NCBI GenBank assembly: GCA_021404565.1
Contig: JAAWWF010000041.1
Coordinates: forward strand, 1-64,000
Direction: 5' to 3'
DNA: 64,000 nucleotides
Origin: Roseivirga sp.
GTDB taxonomy: Bacteria > Bacteroidota > Bacteroidia > Cytophagales > Cyclobacteriaceae
In this document: positions 26,035-34,506 of the stretch, in pieces
Layout of the letters: each line of letters starts with the position of its first letter
How positions within the stretch are numbered: position 1 is the stretch's first letter
Notes under the pieces: generated by a model
What the model saw: only the letters and a program-made list of their open reading frames with translations
Databases searched by the model: none
What the model was told of the DNA's origin: nothing
Translations under genes and position numbers: made by a program

Positions 26035-27498
26035 CTAACTATAGTTATCGGAGAGAATTTTTGCCGAGAGTAAGCACAATGGAATACCGCCACCAGGGTG
26101 CACGCTGCCTCCGCAGAAATAGAGGTTTTTAATGTTTTTAGAGAAGTTGGCATGCCTAAGAAAGGCTGCATATTTGTTGTTAGAGCTATTGCCATAAAGC
26201 GCTCCCTGGCTTGAGGATGTTTTGACCTCTATGGTTCTGGGATCAAGAATGTCTTCCACTTCTATCAGGGGCTCAATGTCTGTTTTGAGCTGCTTAGAGA
26301 GCTTGTTGAGAATGCTCTGCTTTGCTTCCGTAACCAACTTATCCCAATCCTGTCCCTGGTTGTTGGGTACATTAATCATGGTAAACCAGTTCTGACATCC
26401 TTCCGGGGCATCATCTGGTTTGTGCGTTGAGGTGATGTTTACATATACCGTAGGATCGGGATGTATGCTCCCCTTCTTAAAGATATGTTCAAACTCACCT
26501 TTGTAGTCTTCAGAAAAGAAAATGTTGTGTAAGTCGAGCTCGGGAAATATCTTTTTTATCCCCCAGTAAAAGATCAGGGCGGAACTGGATTTGGCTTGCC
26601 TCAAAAGCTTTGTGGGCTGGGAATGACCCTTGAGCAGATGCTTGTAAGTAGCCACTACATCCATATTGCTGACGACCCTGTCTGACTTATGAAAGCCCAT
26701 ACTGGTATTAACTCCCTTGGCAGCTCCTTCATGCACTACAATACTCTTGACCTTGGTACCAAACTGAAACTTAACCCCCATCTTTTTTGCCAGCTTATAC
26801 AGACTCATGGTGATATCATGCATGCCTTTGGTAGGGAAGTAGGCCCCTTTGTCAAACTCCAGGTGAGGAATGATATTGAGTGTTCCGGGGGTCTGATAGG
26901 GGTCAGAACCATTATAGGTGGCATAACGATCGAAAAGCTGTACGACTTTCAGGCTATTAAATCGTTTTTTATTCACCTGATTCATAGTTCTGCCAAAGTC
27001 GAATTTGGAGAGCTTCGAGTAGGCTTTCATGGCTTGTCCGTTCAACCAGGTAGACCGTTTGTGCAATGATTTGTGCATGAAAAGCGGGGCCAGGTTCTCA
27101 TAGAGAAAGGCGCTTTTTTCCAGGGCCTTGTGAATGTTAGCCTCCGGTTCTCCGGTTTTCGCATGGACCTCTTTTGCGAATTTATCCTGATCACTATAGG
27201 CCTGTATAAAGGTGCCGTCAGGGTAAAAGTAATGGCAGGTAGTGTCTAATTGTTGATAAGTAAAGAAATCTTCGGTTTTGACTTTGCAGAGCCTGAACAG
27301 GCTTTCTACTTCTTCAGGTAAGGTAAAGAGTGAGGGGCCTGCATCGAAGCGATAACCCTTGAGGTGTATTTCTGTGAGCTTACCACCAGGGTACCTGTTG
27401 GCCTCCAAAACGGTGACTATTTGTTTCTTTTTAGCAAGACGAATTGCAGTGGCGATACCAGCTATACCGGCACCGATAACGATGACAGATTTCCCCAT
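26035..27498 (-). CDS. Carotenoid desaturase (CrtI/CrtD-type FAD oxidoreductase)
   Basis: 487 residues from the ATG at 27498, placed directly before the dinucleotide-binding motif MGKSVIVIGAGIAGIATA. A second FAD motif region (ANRYPGGKLTEIHLKGYRFDAGPSLF) and the C-terminal CrtI signature (NLYFCGGSVHPGGGIPLCLL) are present. The enzyme introduces double bonds into phytoene or a hydroxylated carotenoid; sequence alone does not separate CrtI from CrtD. No other carotenoid gene is adjacent, which is unusual. The gene converges tail to tail on the SLC13 gene with a 14-nt gap. Confidence 0.88.
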   Translation of the reverse strand: MGKSVIVIGAGIAGIATAIRLAKKKQIVTVLEANRYPGGKLTEIHLKGYRFDAGPSLFTLPEEVESLFRLCKVKTEDFFTYQQLDTTCHYFYPDGTFIQAYSDQDKFAKEVHAKTGEPEANIHKALEKSAFLYENLAPLFMHKSLHKRSTWLNGQAMKAYSKLSKFDFGRTMNQVNKKRFNSLKVVQLFDRYATYNGSDPYQTPGTLNIIPHLEFDKGAYFPTKGMHDITMSLYKLAKKMGVKFQFGTKVKSIVVHEGAAKGVNTSMGFHKSDRVVSNMDVVATYKHLLKGHSQPTKLLRQAKSSSALIFYWGIKKIFPELDLHNIFFSEDYKGEFEHIFKKGSIHPDPTVYVNITSTHKPDDAPEGCQNWFTMINVPNNQGQDWDKLVTEAKQSILNKLSKQLKTDIEPLIEVEDILDPRTIEVKTSSSQGALYGNSSNNKYAAFLRHANFSKNIKNLYFCGGSVHPGGGIPLCLLSAKILSDNYS

Positions 27499-27836
27499 TA
27501 GGTAGTGAATAGAAAGTGCTATTAGCGGCCGCGGGTTGAGGGGTGCATCGGAACGTTTGAGTAGCACTTTCAATATGATTTAGGAAAGTTTTTTTTCCAA
27601 ATATCAGACATGAAAATTAGCGTATTGTTAACGGTAATCTTGGGTGCAGTGATAGATTGTTAGAATAGTAAAAAATATACCTCAGTTCCTACAATTTACT
27701 TTGGCAAGGCGGTTGTAAGTTTTTGTGTGGTATTTCGATATAGGTTGTCACTGTTCTTTTATATCGGAACGGTGGGCAATTCGTTACTTTATAATACTGA
27801 CTTCTGTATTTGAGAAGGAATCAATACAACCTGTAC
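27499..27836. other. 338-bp intergenic region upstream of the carotenoid desaturase
   Basis: AT-rich and with no plausible ORF. It must hold the desaturase promoter (minus strand) and the 3' end of the GH63-like gene. I see no clear terminator hairpin, repeat or RNA in it. Confidence 0.5.
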
Positions 27837-29852
27837 TTATTCGTTTAAAAGCATTAAAAGCAAATGGGCAGATGACCAGCTGAAATGCCTGGCATTGAGT
27901 CTCTCTCCGGTTACAGGGTGATAATTCTCATGAATAGGAGTTCCCTTTTCCTTTAATCCATCTGCGTTCGCAATGAGCTTTCTGATGACTTTTTCGGCTG
28001 CCTCAGGTCTACCGTATTGTTCAAAAGCCTGAACCCCGAAATACACCTGATCGAGCCATACCGGTCCTCTCCAGTAACCATTTCTGGGATTGAACTTTGG
28101 ATGATCTTTCGTGAAAGTGGGCAAAGGAACAAAAGTGTCGAACTTCGATGTATCCAGCATGATTTCGAAAACCTTATCTGCCTGAGCCTGGGTGGCCACT
28201 CTCGCCCAAAGAGGAGTCCAGCCTTCTGTGCCTTCTACTTGTTTCAGCTCAGTGGATGAAATCACCTTGTCATAGAAATAACCGGCTTCTTCAGAATAGA
28301 AGTTGGCTCCAATTGCATCTTTTAAAGCTTCTGCTTCCTGGTCGAGGGCCGTTTTGTCCTCGATGAAACCAAGTACTTCAGCCATCTGCGAGAGGTACTG
28401 TTTTTCCGCATATAAATAGGCATTTAAATCCACCGACTCCTGGTTCAGCGACCAGCCCTGCTCGTTGTTTTTGAGCATGATGGCATCATCGAACCTTACT
28501 GCATTGTCCATGCCGCTTTCCCAGGCAGCAGCAATACGCGTGCCGTCCGTAGAGCCATATTCGCAAAGTCCGTTTTGGTCGTGGTCTCGGTAGATGTACC
28601 ACCATTTATGGTATTTCAATACTTTTGGATACATCTCTTCCAGAAAGGCCCGGTCGCTTGTGACTTCATAAATCTTCCATATGGCCCAGGCCGAAAGAGG
28701 GGGCTTGGTATCACGCCAGTTGTTCCATTCCTTGTTTCGATAAATCACATCGGGCACCATTCCCATTTCATCCTGATAGTCATACATCACGCGCATCTGA
28801 TCCTTGGCCAACTCCGGAGCAAACTTTACCAGGGCGACAGCGTGTTTCCAAGAATCCCATGACCAGACCCCGTGAAAGCCCCGATAGGCGTAAGATGGAA
28901 ACAAACCATTGTAATGCAGGTCCTGTGCCGGGCTACGCCAGTTGTTCATTAGCGTGTTGAGTGCTTTGACTGCTACTACATCATATTCCGGGTATTTCAG
29001 ATCAAGTACTCTTTCGAGGTAGCCATTCCAGCGCTCTGCATTGGCAGCAAAATGGACTTCGGGGTTTTTAAGAGCCTTTGTGATGTTATCCTGGTCTTTC
29101 TGCTCCTCCTCTGAGTCAAAATAGACCGATGTGGTATGGTAAAATTCTATTACTTCTCCTGGTGACAGGGTGTGAGGCTCACCAATACGGAGGGCATAGG
29201 AGTTTCGGTTCACTTCTGTGTGCGAACTCATTTGGTAAGGGCCCTCTTCAAAGGTGAGTTTCGCAAGCCCGCGCTCTTTTAAAGGGATAAGAATAGTACC
29301 CTTGACAAATGCCTGATCAGAGGCTGCGTAGTAAGAGCCAGTCCAGTTTTGTATTAAGTTTTGGAGCTTGTCAGCCGTATTTTTTACTGTTGTTTTAACC
29401 AGGGAAGTGCGGTCAGAGACAAAAATCAATTCCATTTCTATCGAAAGTTCCCCTAGCCTGAATGACTGCCAGAGCTTCCCGGGATAGTAATGAGTCTTAA
29501 AGTCAGATGCCTGATCTGTATTCAGACTTTTGCCGGTCTCTGAGTCCACCAGTTGTAACTGACTAAGGCCGGCACTCATCCATTCACCATCTCCCTGGGT
29601 CATCAGAAAGGGTCCGGGAAAAGTACCTGCATTACCCTCTTCAGGCAGAGCAAAACTGTGCCAGGCGCCCAAATCGGAGAAGCTGGAGAGCCCGTAGTGC
29701 CTTACGGAATCAGGGGCATTTCTCAAATTGAGTACGTCAGGGTATTGCTCCTGAAGGAGAGGAGTGACCTCTTTACTTGTACTATTAGTGTTGCAGGCCG
29801 TAACCGCCAACACCAGGGCCGAGATGGTTAATAGTTTAAAAAATAGTCTCAT
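27837..29852 (-). CDS. GH63-like (MGH1) glycoside hydrolase lipoprotein
   Basis: 671 residues from the ATG at 29852, which gives a clean lipoprotein signal (LLTISALVLAVTAC). An N-terminal beta-domain is followed by an (alpha/alpha)6 barrel from about residue 290, with family motifs GVWSWDSWKHAV (candidate acid Asp), NWRDTKPPLSAW, WESGMDNAVRFDD, RGPVWLDQVYFG and IHENYHPVTGE (candidate base Glu). GH63 members cleave alpha-glucosidic or mannosyl-glycerate-type bonds. Lipid anchoring suggests periplasmic or surface action. It lies 13 nt downstream of the aminopeptidase P gene, in a same-strand run. Confidence 0.85.
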   Translation of the reverse strand: MRLFFKLLTISALVLAVTACNTNSTSKEVTPLLQEQYPDVLNLRNAPDSVRHYGLSSFSDLGAWHSFALPEEGNAGTFPGPFLMTQGDGEWMSAGLSQLQLVDSETGKSLNTDQASDFKTHYYPGKLWQSFRLGELSIEMELIFVSDRTSLVKTTVKNTADKLQNLIQNWTGSYYAASDQAFVKGTILIPLKERGLAKLTFEEGPYQMSSHTEVNRNSYALRIGEPHTLSPGEVIEFYHTTSVYFDSEEEQKDQDNITKALKNPEVHFAANAERWNGYLERVLDLKYPEYDVVAVKALNTLMNNWRSPAQDLHYNGLFPSYAYRGFHGVWSWDSWKHAVALVKFAPELAKDQMRVMYDYQDEMGMVPDVIYRNKEWNNWRDTKPPLSAWAIWKIYEVTSDRAFLEEMYPKVLKYHKWWYIYRDHDQNGLCEYGSTDGTRIAAAWESGMDNAVRFDDAIMLKNNEQGWSLNQESVDLNAYLYAEKQYLSQMAEVLGFIEDKTALDQEAEALKDAIGANFYSEEAGYFYDKVISSTELKQVEGTEGWTPLWARVATQAQADKVFEIMLDTSKFDTFVPLPTFTKDHPKFNPRNGYWRGPVWLDQVYFGVQAFEQYGRPEAAEKVIRKLIANADGLKEKGTPIHENYHPVTGERLNARHFSWSSAHLLLMLLNE

Positions 29853-29865
29853 GGTATAGTTGTTA

Positions 29866-31260
29866 TCAGCCGATTGCTTCCTGTCGAATGGCTTCGATAT
29901 CTGCAATGCTCGTAGCTACCTTTTTGCCAAGCCTTCTGGAGCCACCCGCTGTGATCACGAAGTCTTCTTCAACGCGCATGCCTCCAAAGTCTTTATAACC
30001 TTCCAGCTTATCGTAGTTGAGAAAATCCATAAACTTACCCTCACTCCGCCAAATGTCGATCAGCTCGGGAATCAGGTAAATGCCAGGCTCCACAGTGAGC
30101 ACAATACCTTCTTTCAGTGGTTTGCCAAGGCGTAAAGATTTCAGTCCGAACTGAGTGCTTTTTGCCGCTCCGTCATAGCCAACCTGTACCTCGCCCAGGT
30201 TTTCCATGTCGTGCACGTCCATGCCCATCTGATGGCCCAGACCGTGAGGAAAAAAGAGAGCATGTACTCCCTGAGAGACGGCTTCTTCTGTATCCCCTTT
30301 AGTCAGTCCGATTTGTTTCAGGCCATCAAAGATCGTTCTTGCTGCCAGCAGATGTACATCTTTGTAGGGCACTCCCGGTTTCATAGCTGCAACAGCGTCC
30401 TCATGCGATTGTAGCAATACTGTGTAAACCTCTCTTTGCTTTTGGCTGAAAGTACCATTTACCGGGAAAGTACGGGTCATATCACCGGCATAGTGGTTGC
30501 TGGTTTGTGCACCGCTATCACATAGGAGTAAACGACCTTCTTCGATCACATTGCCATGGTAGTGGTTGTGAAGTGTCTGGCCATTGGTCGTGAGAATAAT
30601 GGGAAAGGAAAGCTCGGCTCCGTTGAGCAGGGCAGTACTGTTCACCACACCGCTTACCTCATATTCCATCATGCCGGCTTTAGTGGCCTTCATAGCAGCC
30701 AGGTGCATATCAGAAGTAATGTCCACAGCCTTATCCAGCTCTACTAATTCCTCGGCTGTCTTGATCTCTCTCTGGGCTACAATGGCCTTGATCAGCGGCA
30801 AAGAGGCTTTATCGGCCACTTCTCCTATGGCGAGGCCCAACCAGTGGTGGAGTTTAACGGTATGCTCATCTCTGTAAGGAGGCAGAAAGTGAATGTTGCG
30901 GCCCTTTTGCTGTGCTGCCTGTAGCGCGTTTATCACCTCATTGTGAGCCGCTGTGTGCCTGATTCCGGTTTCGGCAGCTAAAGCAGCGATGGAAGGCAAT
31001 GGCCCGGTCCATACAATGTCGTCAACGGTTAGCTCATCACCATAAACCGTGGTGGTGTTCTCATCTATATCAATGATCGCTGCCAGGGAAGCCTGGTTGA
31101 GACCAATGTAATAGAGAAATGTACTGTCTTGCCTGAAATGATACCAGTTGTCGCGATAGTTCATGCCGGCTTCTTCATTACCGAGTATTAAGATCACTCC
31201 CGAACCGACTGATTGGCGAAGTACTTCTCTGCGTGCTGTATAAGTCTCTTTGCTGAACAT
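29866..31260 (-). CDS. Aminopeptidase P family (Xaa-Pro) metallopeptidase
   Basis: 464 residues, close to the usual length. An N-terminal creatinase-like domain (about 1-175) precedes the pita-bread catalytic domain, whose five metal ligands are visible: two Asp in LLCDSGAQTSNHYAGDMTRT (about 250-262), His in FPHGLGHQMGMD (about 345), Glu in TVEPGIYL (about 392) and Glu in RVEEDFVIT (about 428). It removes N-terminal residues preceding proline. No signal peptide, so probably cytoplasmic. In this neighbourhood it would complete breakdown of proline- and hydroxyproline-rich peptides. Confidence 0.93.
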   Translation of the reverse strand: MFSKETYTARREVLRQSVGSGVILILGNEEAGMNYRDNWYHFRQDSTFLYYIGLNQASLAAIIDIDENTTTVYGDELTVDDIVWTGPLPSIAALAAETGIRHTAAHNEVINALQAAQQKGRNIHFLPPYRDEHTVKLHHWLGLAIGEVADKASLPLIKAIVAQREIKTAEELVELDKAVDITSDMHLAAMKATKAGMMEYEVSGVVNSTALLNGAELSFPIILTTNGQTLHNHYHGNVIEEGRLLLCDSGAQTSNHYAGDMTRTFPVNGTFSQKQREVYTVLLQSHEDAVAAMKPGVPYKDVHLLAARTIFDGLKQIGLTKGDTEEAVSQGVHALFFPHGLGHQMGMDVHDMENLGEVQVGYDGAAKSTQFGLKSLRLGKPLKEGIVLTVEPGIYLIPELIDIWRSEGKFMDFLNYDKLEGYKDFGGMRVEEDFVITAGGSRRLGKKVATSIADIEAIRQEAIG

Positions 31261-31295
31261 CTCTTTCTGTTTAAATGATTGGCACCATGGCCAGA

Positions 31296-34200
31296 CTACT
31301 GATCAATTTTCGAAAGCCTAACTTCCAAATTCTTAAGCGCTATTTCAATTTCTTTCAGGTGCTTTTCCGCAATTGCCAGACTTTCTTTTTGAGTGGTAGT
31401 AGGCTCGGAGGTTGTACCGTAAAGAATTCCCCTAACTCTACCGATTCTGCGACTGACAGATGGTGGTGCAAATTCTGCATTATCTGATATGACCGACCTT
31501 CCATTAAGCCGTTTGTCAAGGGCCAGATAAGCTTGCTTCAACTCATAAAGACTATTCACCAAAGCTTCATTTCCTTCTCCCAGATTCAAGGCTTTTTGCC
31601 TGGCTTTGGCAAGGGCTTGGAGCGACTGTTCAATTTGAGTATTGATGTCATCTGCCTGAAGGTCCAGTTGGCTGACTTTGTTCTGAAAGTCAAAGAGGGC
31701 CTTTCTGTCACTGGCTGGTAAAGTAGCATTGTTGAGGGCTTTCACTTCAAAACTCTGCTTTTCACCAAGGTCGGTCCAGGTACCATTATTGAGTCTGGCC
31801 ATTTCTACCGTATAGTGGCCAGGAGGAACAAGCGGGCCCGCAGGATTTCTGCCTACCCTGGTCTGCTGATAACCAAAAGACCGCAGGTCCCAGTTGATGC
31901 GATGGATTCCTTTTCTGTCTGGTCCTGTAATTCTTCTGACCAGTTTGCTATTTGCATCACGAATGGTAAAGACCAGTGCCGTTCTTTCCTGTTCTGATTC
32001 GGCTTCCAGTTCGTCCCAGGAAGGATAGGGTACAGGTTTTCCTTCTTTGATCAGGGCCGATTCTCTGGCTTTTCTTTCCTGATTCAATGATTTGGAGGAC
32101 TGCCCCAATCTGTAGGTGAAGGAGGCACCATATCGCGGATTGGGAGAAGTGTAAAAGCTGTGCCCCATGGCGTAACTATCCGGGCTTTGCTGCACAAACT
32201 GCAGGGCATCTCCAACTGCAAAAAGGTGAGCTGCTTTGCCGTTCACTTCCGCGGATGCTTCACGCAGATAAGCGTAGTCATCCATAATAAAGAAACCTCT
32301 TCCAAAAGAAGCCGCAATCAAGTCATTGTCACCTTGATGGATCTCCAGGTCACGAATAGGAATGGTGGGGATACCTCTCCTGAACTTGTTCCATTGATCA
32401 CCCCGGTTGGTGGAGTAGTACATACCAAACTCAGTGCCGAGAAAAATCAGATCGGGGTTTACGTGATCCTGATAAATCGTCCAGGCAAACTCACCTTCAG
32501 GGATGCCCGAAATAATCGGCTTCCAGGTATTTCCCTTATCTGTACTTCTAAGAACGTAAGGCTTATAATCGCCATATTTATGGTAATTGAATGCGATAAA
32601 GATCTCATTGGCATCATGGCGCGAGGCATGTACATCTGAAACATAAGCCCTGGCAGGAACTCCGGGGAAATTCTCAATAAGCCTCCAGTTCTGACCATTG
32701 TCTTCTGTAATTCTGAGCAGGCCGTCATCGGTACCCACCAATATCAGCCCTTCCTGAACTGGGGACTCATCCAGTGCCACAATGGAACCGAGAGGCGAGG
32801 TAAACACATTCTTAAAGATGGCATCTACAGTCCATACGCGGCCCATTACTTCTTTTTGATTACGGTCTTCCTGGCGAGTCAGATCATCGCTGATGGCTGT
32901 CCAGGTATTACCACGATCGTCACTTCTGAAAAGCTTGTTGGCAGCAAAGTAAAGTCTTTTATGGCTGTGTGGACTGATCAGCAGAGGGGAATCCCAGTTC
33001 CATTTTAAGGCTGGTTCCCCATCTCCGGGCTGTGGTTGGATGTCTATTTTTTCACCGCTCTTTTTGTCGTAGCGTACAATACCTGCATACTGATATTGCG
33101 AGTAGACAATATTCTCATCAGTGGGGTCCACCCGGGTTTGAAAGCCGTCCCCACCCTGGGTAAAGTACCAGTCTGTATTGCGAATACCATTAGAGTTAGT
33201 GGTTTGAGAAGGCCCACCCAGTGAGTTATTGTCCTGGGTGCCACCATAGATATTGTAAAAAGGTTTTGCATTGTCGATGCCTACCCGGTAAAACTGGGTG
33301 AGGGGCATATTGTCGGTGAAACGCCAGGTATTCATGCCATCCCAGCTCTCATAGATTCCGCCATCACAGCCGATCATAATGTAGTTGGGATCGCTGGGAT
33401 CAAAAACCACCTCATGACTATCTACATGCTTTCTGTTTTCATTGATGCGTTGAAATGTGCTGCCTCCATCAATGGTTACATTGGTACGCATATCTACAGA
33501 AATGACCCTATCGAATTGATTAGGGTCAGGGAAAATCTCCATATAGTACTGCGCGTCCACCACCATATAGTCACTTTTCTTAACCCAGCTTTCTCCATGG
33601 TCGCTGGAGCGATAGAAGCCTTTGGTTTGGTCTGTACCGGCAATAAGGGCATAGACTACTTCCGGTTTTTGAGGAGATACCGCCATGGCAATTCTACCCA
33701 GATCACCCCCGGGTAGTCCTTTCTTAAGTTCCTTCCAGGTTTTTCCCGCATCACCCGATTTAAAGATTTTTCCTTCAGGCCCTCCGGCAATCAGGATACC
33801 GAAATGTCTTCTGCGCTGGTAGGAAGCAGCGTACAGCACATCAGGATTTACCGGGTCCATTGCCAGCTCTGATATACCGGTGTTTTCACTTACATGTAGG
33901 ACACGTTCCCAATTTTTACCTCCATCTGTCGTCTTATACAGGCCTCTTTCTCCGCCAGCAGACCATAGCGGACCCTGGGAGGCTACGTAAACCACTTTGG
34001 AATCACGAGGATCGACTATGATTTTACCAATGTGCTCCGAGGTTTTTAAGCCCATATGCTGCCAGGTTTTTCCGGCATCCATGCTTTTGTATACCCCATC
34101 ACCATATCCAACTGACCGCTGACTGTTGTTTTCACCGGTACCCAGCCAAACCACATTTGGGTCATTCGGGTCCAGTGTGACCACCCCGATAGAAAATGAA

Positions 34201-34490
34201 CCATAGCGATCGAAAATGGGCTGCCAGGTAGTACCGGCATTCACGGTCTTCCATACATTACCAGAGGCAGTCGCGACATAGCGGATACTTCGGTTCGTGG
34301 GGTTAACGGCTATATCAGTAACCCTGCCTCCCGTATGGCCGGGACTGAGGTTTCGAAGCGGGATATTTCCGTATTCGGAAACATCCGGTTGAGACGGTGC
34401 AGGGGTCTGTCTTTTTCTGCGTTGTGCTTCTGATGTATGAAAACACAACAGACCTATGAACAGTAGGGTGAGGAAAGTGATCTTCTTCAT
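31296..34490 (-). CDS. Secreted BNR/sortilin-like beta-propeller protein
   Basis: 1064 residues with a signal peptide (MKKITFLTLLFIGLLCFH ... SEA). At least eight Asp-box (BNR) signatures are visible (MDAGKTWQ, TDGGKNWE, GDAGKTWKE, SDHGESWV, DDRGNTWT, EDNGQNWR, TDKGNTWK, TNRGDQWN), giving two stacked propellers over residues about 40-760. A beta-sandwich and a helical tail follow (YRLGQSSKSL; QNKVSQLDLQADDIN). Databases often label such proteins glycosyl hydrolase or VPS10/sortilin-like, but no catalytic residues are evident. It sits 16 nt after the DPP IV gene, so the two are likely made and exported together. Confidence 0.85.
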   Translation of the reverse strand: MKKITFLTLLFIGLLCFHTSEAQRRKRQTPAPSQPDVSEYGNIPLRNLSPGHTGGRVTDIAVNPTNRSIRYVATASGNVWKTVNAGTTWQPIFDRYGSFSIGVVTLDPNDPNVVWLGTGENNSQRSVGYGDGVYKSMDAGKTWQHMGLKTSEHIGKIIVDPRDSKVVYVASQGPLWSAGGERGLYKTTDGGKNWERVLHVSENTGISELAMDPVNPDVLYAASYQRRRHFGILIAGGPEGKIFKSGDAGKTWKELKKGLPGGDLGRIAMAVSPQKPEVVYALIAGTDQTKGFYRSSDHGESWVKKSDYMVVDAQYYMEIFPDPNQFDRVISVDMRTNVTIDGGSTFQRINENRKHVDSHEVVFDPSDPNYIMIGCDGGIYESWDGMNTWRFTDNMPLTQFYRVGIDNAKPFYNIYGGTQDNNSLGGPSQTTNSNGIRNTDWYFTQGGDGFQTRVDPTDENIVYSQYQYAGIVRYDKKSGEKIDIQPQPGDGEPALKWNWDSPLLISPHSHKRLYFAANKLFRSDDRGNTWTAISDDLTRQEDRNQKEVMGRVWTVDAIFKNVFTSPLGSIVALDESPVQEGLILVGTDDGLLRITEDNGQNWRLIENFPGVPARAYVSDVHASRHDANEIFIAFNYHKYGDYKPYVLRSTDKGNTWKPIISGIPEGEFAWTIYQDHVNPDLIFLGTEFGMYYSTNRGDQWNKFRRGIPTIPIRDLEIHQGDNDLIAASFGRGFFIMDDYAYLREASAEVNGKAAHLFAVGDALQFVQQSPDSYAMGHSFYTSPNPRYGASFTYRLGQSSKSLNQERKARESALIKEGKPVPYPSWDELEAESEQERTALVFTIRDANSKLVRRITGPDRKGIHRINWDLRSFGYQQTRVGRNPAGPLVPPGHYTVEMARLNNGTWTDLGEKQSFEVKALNNATLPASDRKALFDFQNKVSQLDLQADDINTQIEQSLQALAKARQKALNLGEGNEALVNSLYELKQAYLALDKRLNGRSVISDNAEFAPPSVSRRIGRVRGILYGTTSEPTTTQKESLAIAEKHLKEIEIALKNLEVRLSKIDQ

Positions 34491-34506
34491 AGCGCTGAGG
34501 TTTGAT

